64,000 nt of DNA from Parapedobacter indicus (GTDB taxonomy: Bacteria; Bacteroidota; Bacteroidia; Sphingobacteriales; Sphingobacteriaceae). The notes under the pieces were generated by a model. The model saw only the letters and a program-made list of their open reading frames with translations. It was not told the origin of the DNA and searched no databases. Below, piece after piece: positions 34,780 through 42,819 of this stretch; position 1 is the first letter of the stretch; each line of letters opens with the position of its first letter. Location of the stretch: contig NZ_FOQO01000015.1 of assembly GCF_900113765.1 (NCBI RefSeq), positions 62,001 to 126,000 on the forward strand. Direction: 5' to 3'. The translations under genes were made by a program, and so were the position numbers.

Positions 34780-35559
34780 TTATCTGTCTTGTGAAACTTT
34801 TACGATATTAAATATTTGGTGAACGTCGTCGAGATTGACTTCGAAATCTGGGTATAGCTCTTTGTTTGGGTTGATTGACCGCAGCGTTACCACACCGGTT
34901 TCGATATCGTGGGCGACCATACGTTTTACAAGGATGCCATCGGTTTTATGAACGATTACATAATCCGGGAATCGGTGCATATGCAATTTATAGCGCCAAT
35001 GATGTTTTAGGATTTCTCTACCCGTTACTACGTTGCCATCGTAAATATTATCTCTCATCAGTTCAGGTTCGTTGGTTGTCATGCTATCTCCAACAACTTC
35101 GAAGGATTGGTAATTTCCCGAATGTCGTTTACTCACTATTATCGTATGTTTAGGTAGTTCTTCAATATATTGTGGGTCTTGGAATCCGGCTAGGTACCCG
35201 GCGTATGCGTATTCTTGCACTAATGGGGTGATCATTATCATCGTGCCATCCTTTAAGTCTAGAAACTTGGTTTTCGAGTTGTCAACATCCTCGATTGTAT
35301 AGCTCTGACCCTTGGCTATCCCCGTATTTTTGTTCAGGTATTTTTCACCCTCGCCGCTTTCGAACCAATCAATATTTACGCCCAGGTGTTTGTATAGCCT
35401 AGCGGCCATCGTTTTAGGTACGTTTTTTTTACCTGATAAGATTTCAGACAAGTAGCTTTTTCCCAATTCGATCCTAGTTGCAAACTCGTTATCATCTTTC
35501 AGACCTAAATCTCTTATGACTTCGCGTAGTCGTAAAAGTTTTTGCGAATTATTTTCCAA
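34780..35559 (-). CDS. Phage repressor, XRE HTH plus S24 (LexA/CI-like) peptidase domain
   Basis: The 259-residue protein has an N-terminal HTH (EFATRIELGKSYLSEILSGKK) and a C-terminal S24 domain with the Ser in VVGDSM (about Ser159) and Lys in LVKRM (about Lys212), the Ser-Lys dyad for RecA-stimulated self-cleavage. It is the likely CI-type repressor that keeps the prophage silent and is lost on DNA damage. The only in-frame start near the HTH is a TTG at 35559, a rare start that would keep its amount low. It faces the early operon across the GTTCTC operators. Confidence 0.92.
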   Translation of the reverse strand: MENNSQKLLRLREVIRDLGLKDDNEFATRIELGKSYLSEILSGKKNVPKTMAARLYKHLGVNIDWFESGEGEKYLNKNTGIAKGQSYTIEDVDNSKTKFLDLKDGTMIMITPLVQEYAYAGYLAGFQDPQYIEELPKHTIIVSKRHSGNYQSFEVVGDSMTTNEPELMRDNIYDGNVVTGREILKHHWRYKLHMHRFPDYVIVHKTDGILVKRMVAHDIETGVVTLRSINPNKELYPDFEVNLDDVHQIFNIVKVSQDR

Positions 35560-35596
35560 TTGAATTTCAATTAATTGCGAATTATTTTAAAATAAA

Positions 35597-35656
35597 GTTC
35601 TCAAAATCTTTGAAAGTTCTCAAATGAGAACTATATTTGTATTCATATTTGAGAAC
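35597..35656. promoter_or_regulatory. Repressor operator region with GTTCTC half-sites
   Basis: GTTCTCAAA occurs at 35597. A perfect dyad AGTTCTC-AAAT-GAGAACT spans 35615-35632. TTTGAGAAC occurs at 35648-35656. Four GTTCTC half-sites within 60 bp between the repressor and the first early gene are the expected operator set. A separate 14-bp direct repeat TTGCGAATTATTTT (35542 and 35575) flanks the repressor start. Binding by the repressor is inference. Confidence 0.75.
35609..35639 (+). promoter_or_regulatory. Early lytic promoter (PR-like)
   Basis: TTTG (35609-35612), 19 nt, then TATATTTG (35632-35639) is an ideal Bacteroidota promoter. The GTTCTC dyad lies exactly between the two boxes, so a bound repressor would block polymerase. 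The first early gene starts 33 bases after the -7 box. Confidence 0.8.
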
Positions 35657-35671
35657 AAAATAACAAAAGAT

Positions 35672-35890
35672 ATGCCAACTATGGAAATTAAATTGCGTAA
35701 CGATGTCGTTGAGAGGCTGAAACGCGATCAGCATCTGCGAACGAAATTGGCGTTGGAACTTCGCAGAAGCTATGCAACGATTCAACGATATGTGAACGAT
35801 AACAGCGAATTGCTCACCACTGCGACCGCGTTGCGAATTATTTCAGAAGAATTAGGCATTGATAGATCAGACTTACTTGAAGAAGCGTAA
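35672..35890 (+). CDS. Cro-like small HTH protein
   Basis: From the ATG at 35672 the product has 72 residues (MPTMEIKLRND...). It shows a helix-rich DNA-binding pattern (TKLALELRRSYATIQRYVND, ATALRIISEELGIDRSDLLE). As the first gene behind the early promoter, opposite the repressor, it is in the position of Cro. An upstream in-frame ATG at 35624 lies inside the operator and is rejected. Confidence 0.75.
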   Translation: MPTMEIKLRNDVVERLKRDQHLRTKLALELRRSYATIQRYVNDNSELLTTATALRIISEELGIDRSDLLEEA

Positions 35891-35894
35891 ACGT

Positions 35895-36059
35895 ATGAGC
35901 AAGTCTGAATTGAAAAACATGTATGACCTCATATTCCGGTGGTGGAAAGACGAGGTAAGAGAAAACCGAGAGCTACTAACAAAATATGAGGCTTTAAAAG
36001 CGGAAAATATATCACTTAAAAAACAAATCCATGAGCAATCTAAGAATAGTTTACGTTAG
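35895..36059 (+). CDS. Small helical protein
   Basis: The 54-residue product (MSKSELKNMYDLIFRWW...) is charged and predicted helical, ending in a heptad-like segment (KYEALKAENISLKKQI) that could form a coiled coil. It follows the Cro-like gene after 4 bases. Function unknown. Confidence 0.6.
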   Translation: MSKSELKNMYDLIFRWWKDEVRENRELLTKYEALKAENISLKKQIHEQSKNSLR

Positions 36060-36177
36060 GGGAGACGAACCTATTAGACCAAAAAACTCAAAATCGAAAT
36101 TCAAGCAAGAGGTAGATGATTTCATCAAGCTCTTTGTTGAGGATCACAACCGGAAATTTCAGTCATGCAAGTCGTAA
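36031..36177 (+). CDS. 48-residue basic protein
   Basis: The frame from the ATG at 36031 (MSNLRIVYVRGDEP...) encodes 48 residues rich in Lys/Arg. It overlaps the end of the preceding gene by 29 bases and the next small frame by 13 bases, consistent with tightly packed phage genes. No family recognised. Confidence 0.5.
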   Translation: MSNLRIVYVRGDEPIRPKNSKSKFKQEVDDFIKLFVEDHNRKFQSCKS

Positions 36178-36266
36178 AATTCATGGGTAAGGTAGTGTTT
36201 TACTACGTCGTTATCCTTACGATTTTCTTGCTGCTGATGATGCTTTATGGCGAAATCGAATTTTAA
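36165..36266 (+). CDS. 33-residue single-helix membrane peptide
   Basis: The frame 36165-36266 encodes a short peptide with one strongly hydrophobic helix (VVFYYVVILTIFLLLMML). Overlaps with the previous frame and proximity to the RecT gene fit the phage layout, but the short length makes the call tentative. Confidence 0.4.
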   Translation: MQVVKFMGKVVFYYVVILTIFLLLMMLYGEIEF

Positions 36267-36276
36267 ATCAAATATC

Positions 36277-37293
36277 ATGTCAAATCAATTATCTTTAACA
36301 AAACAACACATTACGAGCCTGTCACCGATGGATGTAGCATCGGATGAGACTATTGGCAAACACTTCGTGCAGAAGTTCAAAGCAATGTACCGCGTTCCCG
36401 AAAATCAGGCGGTTGCTTTCTACGAGCGTGAAAAAGATAACTTCATGAAACGCATCGAAGAAAATGAAAGCTTGCAGAAATGCACACCTATGTCCCTGTT
36501 CAAATGCTTTATGCAGGTTGGTGGATGGAAGCTGAGCCTTGACACCGGGAGCCAGCCCGATGTTTACATTATTCCAGGTAACAGAAAAGTCATTGTTGAA
36601 GATGAAAACGGCCGTAAGTCCGAGCAGTGGATTCAGGAAGCCGCGGTCCAGCCATCGCCATACGGCGAAAAGAAGATCCGGATCGAGACCGGACAAATCA
36701 AACACGTAGGTAGCCCTACGGTTGTATACGACTGCGATGACTACACCGAAATGCTGGGTACCGATGGTCGTATTCAAGTTCAATGGAAAAAAGGGCAACG
36801 CACTGAAAAATCACGTATTACCAATGGTTTTATCTTGCTTGAATATCCTGACGGTACCCGTGAGTTTAAAACTTTCGACCTTGAGGACATCGCATCATGG
36901 GAACGAGCCTCAACCAAAAAGAATAAGGGTAAAACCAATCTCCTTTACGGTTATGAATGGAAAGGGTCAGGAGATAACGCCAAAACCGTCAAAATAGAAG
37001 GAGGTCAAATTGACCGTAAATTCTTTGAAGGCAAAATACTAAAACATGCTTTCAAGCTTTTCCCGCGAGTTATCGCCACGCAGAATCTTCCCGAAGGATT
37101 TGTACCGAGTACCGAAGACGCCGTACGCCAAGGTTTCGATACATCCGAATTTACCGAGGATATCGAGCACACTGAAGTCATAGAAGAAGCTCCCGATGAC
37201 TTCAAGCAGGAATTGCAAAACCAACAATCAGAAACGAAGAAAGAAGCGACTGTTGTCATTGAGAGTAGCGATCCTGACGAGCCTGAGTTTTAG
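36277..37293 (+). CDS. RecT-like single-strand annealing protein
   Basis: The product has 338 residues from the ATG at 36277 (348 from an alternative ATG at 36247). The region KCTPMSLFKCFMQVGGWKLSL followed by DVYIIPG, then AAVQPSPYGEK and YGYEWKGSG, matches the RecT/Bet-type recombinase pattern. The C-terminus is acidic (EATVVIESSDPDEPEF), as in several annealing and ssDNA-binding proteins. With the exonuclease at 38600 it forms a RecET-like homologous recombination pair, used for phage replication or circularisation. Confidence 0.82.
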   Translation: MSNQLSLTKQHITSLSPMDVASDETIGKHFVQKFKAMYRVPENQAVAFYEREKDNFMKRIEENESLQKCTPMSLFKCFMQVGGWKLSLDTGSQPDVYIIPGNRKVIVEDENGRKSEQWIQEAAVQPSPYGEKKIRIETGQIKHVGSPTVVYDCDDYTEMLGTDGRIQVQWKKGQRTEKSRITNGFILLEYPDGTREFKTFDLEDIASWERASTKKNKGKTNLLYGYEWKGSGDNAKTVKIEGGQIDRKFFEGKILKHAFKLFPRVIATQNLPEGFVPSTEDAVRQGFDTSEFTEDIEHTEVIEEAPDDFKQELQNQQSETKKEATVVIESSDPDEPEF

Positions 37294-37301
37294 ATGAAAG
37301 T

Positions 37302-37325
37302 AATACTTATAGTATAAATTGTATA
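37302..37325 (+). promoter_or_regulatory. Seven-copy phage element, copy 1
   Basis: AATAC-N5-GTATA-N4-GTATA, 44 bases before the coiled-coil protein gene at 37370. See the finding on this repeated element. Confidence 0.75.
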
Positions 37326-37369
37326 ATTAATACAGCCGATTTATCGGCTGTCATAACCTCAAAACAATC

Positions 37370-38587
37370 ATGCAAGAAACCCAAACATCAGAAATCATCA
37401 AATTTGAAGAAATTAACGGTTTGATGATGTCAGCACCCGAAGTGCTTCAAAAAAACCAGTCTTTGAATGCCAAAGCTGTAGCCAAAGCTACCGCTTTGCG
37501 AGATACCATCGAAGGGCAAGGTATGAGTGACGAATTGGATTCCGAGTTAAACAAATGGATGTCCAGCGCCAAAGATGCTGACGCTCTTCTAAAACAGAGA
37601 CGTTCGCCGATCACGCAGATAGCTAATCAGCTGATAAAGGCGTTCACGTCATTAGAACATCCGTTCGATGCAACAAAGAAAGACAGCTTTTATAGTGTTT
37701 TCCAGGTGTACCGCAACGGATGGGCAAAGAAAAAAGCTGACGAACAGAAAGCGAAAGAGGCCGAGATATTGCGTCGACAGAATATCGAAAAGGAAAAGAT
37801 TACCCTCAAAGCCGAAATCGAGCGACAAGTACGTGAAGCGTATTCACACAAGCTTTACGAATGGAAAAATTGGGTAAACAACGTACTTGTTAACATGACG
37901 TTGCAGAATTTTGACGAAAGCAGGGCAAAGCTCGAAAACCTGACCATCGACTATCCCCGCGATAAATTTTTGATGCTTCCGGTGAATGTTACCGCCATTT
38001 ACCTTCATGTCACTGAATCAGGTAAGTTGATAGGTGACATCAAAGAAAGTCTGTATCAAGAGCTTTCTGCTAATTTCCATGAAAACATGGAAGACCTAAA
38101 ACAGCGCACAATCGATCAACTACCGTCTAAAAAGCGTGAACTTGAAAATATGGCAAAGGCATCGGCCGAACAGAAAGCGTTACTTGAAGCGCAAGCCGAA
38201 AAGCGCCGTCAAGAAGAAGCCGATAAGTTAAAGGCCGAACAAGAAGCGCAGCAAAAAGCTGACGCTGCACGCATTGAAGCTGAAAAGCAACTGCAGACTG
38301 CGGGTACCTTGTTTGATTCCGCTGCACAGCTTGCGGAAGTAAAAGAAGATGCCGGCAAAGTTAGACAGGGCTACAATATTGAGGTGCTGAATCCAGCCGG
38401 TTGGGGTGCCATTTTTTTCTTTTGGTTTGAAAAAGAAGGTCAGTCGATGAATGTTGCTGATATGGAAAAAAAGACCTTCAAGCAGCTCAAAACATTTTGC
38501 GAGAAATATGCCCACAAACATGGCGAAAAGATCGCAAATGAAGCGGTTGTGTACGAAGAAGAATTCAAAGCGGTCGTAACCAAGTAA
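37370..38587 (+). CDS. Coiled-coil protein of the recombination module (DUF1351-like)
   Basis: The 405-residue protein is mostly helical with a long Gln/Glu/Lys/Ala-rich coiled coil at about 245-300 (EAQAEKRRQEEADKLKAEQ). The N-terminal part (AVAKATALRDTIEG, LLKQRRSPITQIANQL) resembles DUF1351-type phage proteins that sit between annealing protein and exonuclease genes. Placement between RecT and the exonuclease suggests a structural role in the recombination complex (inference). Its gene is preceded by copy 1 of the phage element. Confidence 0.75.
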   Translation: MQETQTSEIIKFEEINGLMMSAPEVLQKNQSLNAKAVAKATALRDTIEGQGMSDELDSELNKWMSSAKDADALLKQRRSPITQIANQLIKAFTSLEHPFDATKKDSFYSVFQVYRNGWAKKKADEQKAKEAEILRRQNIEKEKITLKAEIERQVREAYSHKLYEWKNWVNNVLVNMTLQNFDESRAKLENLTIDYPRDKFLMLPVNVTAIYLHVTESGKLIGDIKESLYQELSANFHENMEDLKQRTIDQLPSKKRELENMAKASAEQKALLEAQAEKRRQEEADKLKAEQEAQQKADAARIEAEKQLQTAGTLFDSAAQLAEVKEDAGKVRQGYNIEVLNPAGWGAIFFFWFEKEGQSMNVADMEKKTFKQLKTFCEKYAHKHGEKIANEAVVYEEEFKAVVTK

Positions 38588-38599
38588 GAATATCACAAG

Positions 38600-39274
38600 A
38601 TGATGGATCCTTATTTCAGTAGATCAGAAGTCAGCCATAGCGACTTATGCGCTTTAGAAGAAATGCTTTATCCCCGGCCAGAGTTCGGGGATAAGCAAAA
38701 AGCGTTCGCTTTCGGGACCTTGCTTGACGCTATGATCACGGAGCCGCATAAAGTCGATTACTATCAGTTAAGCGTTGAAGGTCAGTATTCTGATTACCCG
38801 TTTACAAAAAGCGATTTCGAAGTCGCCGCCGCTATGAAACGCGCTTGCATGAAAGATACGTTTGCTAAGATGCTGATTGAAAATGCAGACTTCCAAAGCG
38901 TGTCAACGGCTTATGAGTTCCCTATTGAATATGGCGGGTTTGAGTTCCAGCTTACTGCAGGTGTTCGTTGCAAGTGGGATTTACTGGTAAGGCTTTGGAA
39001 AATGGGCGGAGATATAAAAAGTACCGCCTGTGAGACGCAAAAGCAATTCGAAGAAGCGTGCGAACACTTCCGCTATTACCGGTCACGCGCCTGGTACATG
39101 GATATCGAGGGAACGAATAAAGACATGATCATCGGTATCAGCAAGAAGAATCAAAAGGTATTTAAAGTGCCGATCAATAGGGGTGATAAGCTTTATAATC
39201 ACGGAAAATCACAGTATCAAGACATTGCATTCAAATACTGGCTTTACGTGGACGGATTTAAACAAGCTGCATAA
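38600..39274 (+). CDS. PD-(D/E)XK exonuclease, RecE/Cas4-like
   Basis: The 224-residue protein begins YFSRSEVSHSDL (typical SxSxL start of this family), then GTLLDAMITEP, an Asp-containing core strand before CKWDLLV, and GGDIKSTACETQKQFEEA, where D-x-K gives the PD-(D/E)XK catalytic motif. It ends FKYWLYVDGFK. This is the phage DUF3799/RecE-type 5'-3' exonuclease that works with RecT. Confidence 0.85.
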   Translation: MMDPYFSRSEVSHSDLCALEEMLYPRPEFGDKQKAFAFGTLLDAMITEPHKVDYYQLSVEGQYSDYPFTKSDFEVAAAMKRACMKDTFAKMLIENADFQSVSTAYEFPIEYGGFEFQLTAGVRCKWDLLVRLWKMGGDIKSTACETQKQFEEACEHFRYYRSRAWYMDIEGTNKDMIIGISKKNQKVFKVPINRGDKLYNHGKSQYQDIAFKYWLYVDGFKQAA

Positions 39275-39538
39275 ATGAACCCAGATTTATCACTTTACTA
39301 TTCCAAAGATAGCCGTTTGAGAAGCTTCGAAGATATGCACATGCATATACTAGCTGAGTTCGGTGTCGAAATAGAAGGTATAGTATTGGGCGATGGTCGA
39401 AACGTAAAGTACAGGTTTGAAGATGAAGAATTGGGAGCATGTGAGTACTGGCCATCTTCGGACAAGGTACATATTCACACTACTAATGAATGGATTTCTC
39501 CAGGTATCTACTGGCTGTATAAAAGGTATACTAAATAA
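39275..39538 (+). CDS. Hypothetical phage protein, 87 aa
   Basis: The gene starts on the base after the exonuclease stop. The product is acidic with aromatic C-terminal part (EWISPGIYWLYKRYTK). No domain recognised; coupling to the recombination genes is the only clue. Confidence 0.65.
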   Translation: MNPDLSLYYSKDSRLRSFEDMHMHILAEFGVEIEGIVLGDGRNVKYRFEDEELGACEYWPSSDKVHIHTTNEWISPGIYWLYKRYTK

Positions 39539-39548
39539 TCAATTAGAA

Positions 39549-39848
39549 ATGACAGGAATTGAATTAATCGCCAAAGAGCGACAACATCAAATTGATAAAC
39601 ATGGATTTACAGGCGAGCATCACGCTAATCATCCCGAGTGGTATGATGATAACCAAATGATAGATGCGGCGTCTCTACTGGTAGAACCGGATATCTCAGG
39701 TAATGTTTGGTATCCGAAAAATTGGGATAGCCATTGGTTTTATGACCTATGCCGTAGAAGCCACAAGGAACGGCTAATCATTGCCGGAGCTTTGATAGCT
39801 TCTGAAATTGACCGCTTAAATAATCTAGAAAATGAACAACATAATTAA
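39549..39848 (+). CDS. Conserved phage protein of the ERQxQIxxxG..H family
   Basis: The 99-residue product has the pattern ELIAKERQHQIDKHGFTGEHH, a W/P-containing middle (KNWDSHWF) and KERLIIAGALIASEIDRL. This arrangement is typical of a phage family annotated as an N-terminal domain of dATP/dGTP diphosphohydrolase-like proteins; the stand-alone function is not known. A longer in-frame start at 39417 overlaps the previous gene and is rejected. Confidence 0.75.
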   Translation: MTGIELIAKERQHQIDKHGFTGEHHANHPEWYDDNQMIDAASLLVEPDISGNVWYPKNWDSHWFYDLCRRSHKERLIIAGALIASEIDRLNNLENEQHN

Positions 39849-39978
39849 AGCACTCAAAGACTTCCCTAAGCTCAATGTCTCGCGAATTGCCAATAAGCTT
39901 GGGTTGACGGTATTCGAAGTATCACAGGCGCAACACGAGTACCTTAAAAAATTCAGGAAACGAGTTTATACCGATTAA
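39832..39978 (+). CDS. 48-residue protein, possible small HTH
   Basis: The frame from ATG 39832 gives a 48-residue basic protein with VSRIANKLGLTVFEVSQAQ, a short two-helix pattern like an HTH. It overlaps the end of the previous gene by 17 bases. Function unknown. Confidence 0.5.
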   Translation: MNNIIKALKDFPKLNVSRIANKLGLTVFEVSQAQHEYLKKFRKRVYTD

Positions 39979-39983
39979 TTAAT

Positions 39984-40565
39984 ATGAGAACAACAGTCAA
40001 AACAGCAAAAGAGGTATCGATCAGCCGCAATATCAGCAAGGCAAAGATCAACAAAGGAGGTGGCTTGGATGTCACCTATTACGAAACCATTATTTTCACT
40101 GATGGCGACGGTCAGGAGGTCGAACTTAGCCGCCAACAAACGTCAGAGGGCCGTAACCTCATACATGACGACATGCAGGCGGCTTTCGATATGCTGCGTA
40201 CCCATTTGGCCATCATTTGCGACCAGCCAGAAGCTAAAGACAAGACTTTCTATGAGCTGGATGAAGATGTAGAACGGCTAAACAATTTCAAAGTTAGCAG
40301 CTATTCTATCGGTGGCAGCGGTAATCATGAAGGTGTTTCGATATCCGGTAACCGCAGACTTCGCGGCGGCAGGGTGTTGAATCTCAATGCGCCTTTTACG
40401 AAATACTTCGACGAAAACGATCCGTATGAGAGCGCGACGGAACTCCAAAGCTTGATCAACCATTGCAACGAAGAAGTATTGGAGTATTTGGACGGTAAAA
40501 TAAAACCCAATGCCCAGGGAGATTTGTTCGATCAGGCCGAGAGTGAAGCGGAGGATATGGAATGA
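39984..40565 (+). CDS. Hypothetical phage protein, 193 aa
   Basis: The protein has an N-terminal beta-rich part (VTYYETIIFTDGDGQEVEL), a central helix and an acidic C-terminus (GDLFDQAESEAEDME). The acidic tail is reminiscent of ssDNA-binding-type or decoy proteins, but nothing proves this. It is followed by an ATGA-overlapping gene. Confidence 0.65.
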   Translation: MRTTVKTAKEVSISRNISKAKINKGGGLDVTYYETIIFTDGDGQEVELSRQQTSEGRNLIHDDMQAAFDMLRTHLAIICDQPEAKDKTFYELDEDVERLNNFKVSSYSIGGSGNHEGVSISGNRRLRGGRVLNLNAPFTKYFDENDPYESATELQSLINHCNEEVLEYLDGKIKPNAQGDLFDQAESEAEDME

Positions 40566-40837
40566 GTAAAATCAAAAGAAAGTCGGAAAAATTAGCTGGA
40601 CTTGCCAAAAAGGTATTCGGAGAAGATTTAGTGGCTGAAGCTTTTGTACTAGGTGAAAATTATGGTTCTGATAAAAATAACACGAAAGTGTTAGACAAAA
40701 TTGAAAGTCATCTCACCGAAGAAGATGATGGATTTGTATACGACTACATAGATTGTATAGAAATCAGATTTTGTAACAATAGATTGGTAAGATTTACCAA
40801 TTCTGAATGGGCTTCAATACATCTTATTTCCGAATAG
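40562..40837 (+). CDS. Hypothetical phage protein, 91 aa
   Basis: Starts inside the previous stop codon (ATGA). Basic N-terminus (KIKRKSEKLAGLAKK) and acidic middle (HLTEEDDGF). No family recognised. Confidence 0.55.
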   Translation: MSKIKRKSEKLAGLAKKVFGEDLVAEAFVLGENYGSDKNNTKVLDKIESHLTEEDDGFVYDYIDCIEIRFCNNRLVRFTNSEWASIHLISE

Positions 40838-40958
40838 CAAAGATTAATTAACTAAAGTTTAACCGTCAGGTGTGTTCTTTATAGCTGCGAATCAGGGGTG
40901 ATTTATGCTTTGAAACATTAGTTAGCAAGCGCTGCCGGTCGCTTAATACCGGCAAAAC

Positions 40959-41096
40959 GTCGAGGTGGCGGAATTGGTAGACGTTCAAGGGGCTAATAAG
41001 GTATGCATTCCTTCCGTAGCCGAATGGATGATGGAGCCAACAGTAATAATGCATCAGAGGCCCTTCATCGTGCTGGTTCGAATCCAGCCCTCGACA
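40959..41096 (+). ncRNA. tRNA-like RNA with an extended arm in place of the anticodon arm
   Basis: The 138-nt segment has a 7-bp acceptor stem (GTCGAGG 40959-40965 with CCTCGAC 41089-41095), discriminator A, a Leu-type D-arm (GCGGAATTGGTAGACG) and a perfect T-arm (GCTGG-TTCGAAT-CCAGC). Instead of a 17-nt anticodon arm there is a long stem: AAGGGGC (40987-40993) pairs with GCCCTT (41060-41065), and ATGCATT (41003-41009) pairs with AATGCAT (41048-41054), with about 38 nt inside. No standard 7-nt anticodon loop was found. A 6-bp hairpin (GCCGGT/ACCGGC, 40934-40953) lies just upstream. It may be a pseudo-tRNA, a decoy RNA or a tRNA with an insertion. Confidence 0.65.
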
Positions 41097-41125
41097 CTAA
41101 TTTTTAACTCTTAAACAAAACAATT

Positions 41126-42121
41126 ATGTCACATTTCACAGTAATGGTCATTGGAAATGACCCAGAAAAACAATTAGCACCTTATCAGGAAAACAACATG
41201 GGCAACTGCCCAAAAGAATATTTGAAATTCAATGATGTCGAGGCCGAACATAGAGAATCCTACTCGACTGACGAGACAACCGTATTTGTTTCTCCTGAAG
41301 GAAAACTATTCTCAAAGTATAATGATCAGTTTCGCGTTGCGGGTGGATTATTGGAAGGTTCAAAATACATGTGTCCAAAGGGATGGACAGAAAAAGAAGT
41401 CCCTGTTAGTGTATTGTACCCCACTTTCGAGCAATATATGTCTGACTATTGCGGTAACGAGCGCAATGAGGACGGTACGTATGGTTATTGGGAAAACCCC
41501 AATGCAAAATGGGATTGGTATCTGCTGGGTGGTCGTTGGACAGGATTTTTCAAACTGAAAAAGGGTGCTAAAGGGATAGTTGGAGATACCGGAATAATGA
41601 CCCCGACAGCTAAACCAGGCTACGTTGATCAAGCTCGTTTGCGAGACATCGACACACAAGGAATGAGGGTTGAGGCTAAGCAGGACGCTATCAACAAATA
41701 TAATAGAATAGCAAGTTTTTTCGGTGGCGAGATACCAACCCTAGAATTTAAGTGGAAAGACCTGTTGGCAGACGAGACCAAAACAATCGATGAAAAGAGA
41801 TTCATCTATCACGACCAAATCGCCATAAAGAGGTTGAATGAAATCCGTAATTCCGACAAACTAGCTTTTCGGGAGCTAGCATTTTTGAATCTCGATGACT
41901 TTCAAATTTCCCTTGAGGAGTATGCGGATAAGGCAGCTAACGAAGCTATGACGCCATTTTCTGTTTTGAAGGATGGAAAATGGAGTGAACGAGGCGAAAT
42001 GGGTTGGTGGGGAATTGTTAGTAACGAGAGGGACAGAGGCGATTGGGATGAGGAATTTAATAAGCTTATTGATTCGCTTCCCGAAGATACATTGATTTCA
42101 ATTTATGATTGTCACATATAA
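41126..42121 (+). CDS. Conserved phage protein beginning MSHFTVMVIG, 331 aa
   Basis: The N-terminus SHFTVMVIGNDPEKQLAPYQE is the signature of a protein family found in many unrelated phages and some bacteria; its function is unknown. The protein also has NPNAKWDWYLLGGRWTGFF, typical of the same family, and a C-terminal segment GEMGWWGIVSNERD. It follows the tRNA-like RNA after 29 bases. Confidence 0.8.
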   Translation: MSHFTVMVIGNDPEKQLAPYQENNMGNCPKEYLKFNDVEAEHRESYSTDETTVFVSPEGKLFSKYNDQFRVAGGLLEGSKYMCPKGWTEKEVPVSVLYPTFEQYMSDYCGNERNEDGTYGYWENPNAKWDWYLLGGRWTGFFKLKKGAKGIVGDTGIMTPTAKPGYVDQARLRDIDTQGMRVEAKQDAINKYNRIASFFGGEIPTLEFKWKDLLADETKTIDEKRFIYHDQIAIKRLNEIRNSDKLAFRELAFLNLDDFQISLEEYADKAANEAMTPFSVLKDGKWSERGEMGWWGIVSNERDRGDWDEEFNKLIDSLPEDTLISIYDCHI

Positions 42122-42136
42122 CCAAAAACAAATAAA

Positions 42137-42487
42137 ATGAAAAAGTACAGACTAAAGCCCGAGGCGGTACCATTCTTTAGTGAAAGTATTGCCACTCAAA
42201 TTCTTGACCTTGAAATATGGAAAAAAAATCATGTTGAACCAAAGGCACTAGAGGAAGTTGAAGATGCGTATTTGTCTTATGGTCAAAAGTCCGGTGAAAA
42301 TAGCAAGAACTTAGGTGGATGGGATAAGGATGGATCAGAATTTCTGTTCACGGTACATTTCCCTAGCGTTAAGTTTCGCGAACACGACGAATTTTCCAAG
42401 GGAAAGGTCATACGCGGATTGATGGATAGGATTCAAAGCTGCATCAATAATTTTTATAGTGACTTCGTAAACGACAAACAATCATGA
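42137..42487 (+). CDS. Hypothetical phage protein, 116 aa
   Basis: Starts 15 bases after the previous gene. The product is of mixed charge with aromatic residues (KEHDEFSKGKVIRGLMD-like end). No motif recognised. Its stop overlaps the next start (ATGA). Confidence 0.6.
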   Translation: MKKYRLKPEAVPFFSESIATQILDLEIWKKNHVEPKALEEVEDAYLSYGQKSGENSKNLGGWDKDGSEFLFTVHFPSVKFREHDEFSKGKVIRGLMDRIQSCINNFYSDFVNDKQS

Positions 42488-42789
42488 AAACAGTAAACAT
42501 CAATGGAGTGGATTATCAGGTAGATGATCGCTTTGCAGACTTCACCATTCATCAAAAGCCGTCTAGCAACGTAGCTTTCTTTGGCTACAACGAAGACGGA
42601 CATTTCTTTATCCAATTCCAAAACGGCGGAGCTTATGTATATGAGCATATCGAGGCCGATGTAATAGCCGGTGCCGTACAAGCCGAATCCATCGGAAAGT
42701 ATTACCGCGCCTTCATAGCGGTCAAGCATCCTTCAACAAAGCTCACTGATAGTATCGTGTTGGTGCCTGAAAAGGCTGTTGATTTCTGA
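42484..42789 (+). CDS. KTSC-domain-like protein, 101 aa
   Basis: The sequence PSSNVAFFGYNEDGHFFIQF, GGAYVYEHI and ESIGKYYRAFI follows the KTSC pattern (SSNhxxhGYd, hxhxFxxGxxYxYxxV, SxGxyhxxhI). KTSC domains are small, common in phages and associated with nucleic-acid enzymes; the precise role is not known. Confidence 0.75.
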   Translation: MKTVNINGVDYQVDDRFADFTIHQKPSSNVAFFGYNEDGHFFIQFQNGGAYVYEHIEADVIAGAVQAESIGKYYRAFIAVKHPSTKLTDSIVLVPEKAVDF

Positions 42790-42795
42790 TAAAAT

Positions 42796-42819
42796 TATAC
42801 AAATGGTATAAAAAGTATG
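42796..42819 (+). promoter_or_regulatory. Seven-copy phage element, copy 2
   Basis: TATAC-N5-GTATA-N4-GTATG. The last three bases are the ATG of the gene at 42817, so the element reaches into the coding start. Confidence 0.75.

Noticed and set aside
39417..39548. Upstream start for the ERQxQI-family gene
   Set aside because: The added residues are an out-of-frame shadow of the preceding gene; the conserved N-terminus begins at 39549.
40959..41096. Group I intron-containing tRNA-Leu or tmRNA
   Set aside because: The insertion of about 79 nt is far shorter than known group I introns, and the total of 138 nt is far shorter than tmRNA; no tag frame is seen.
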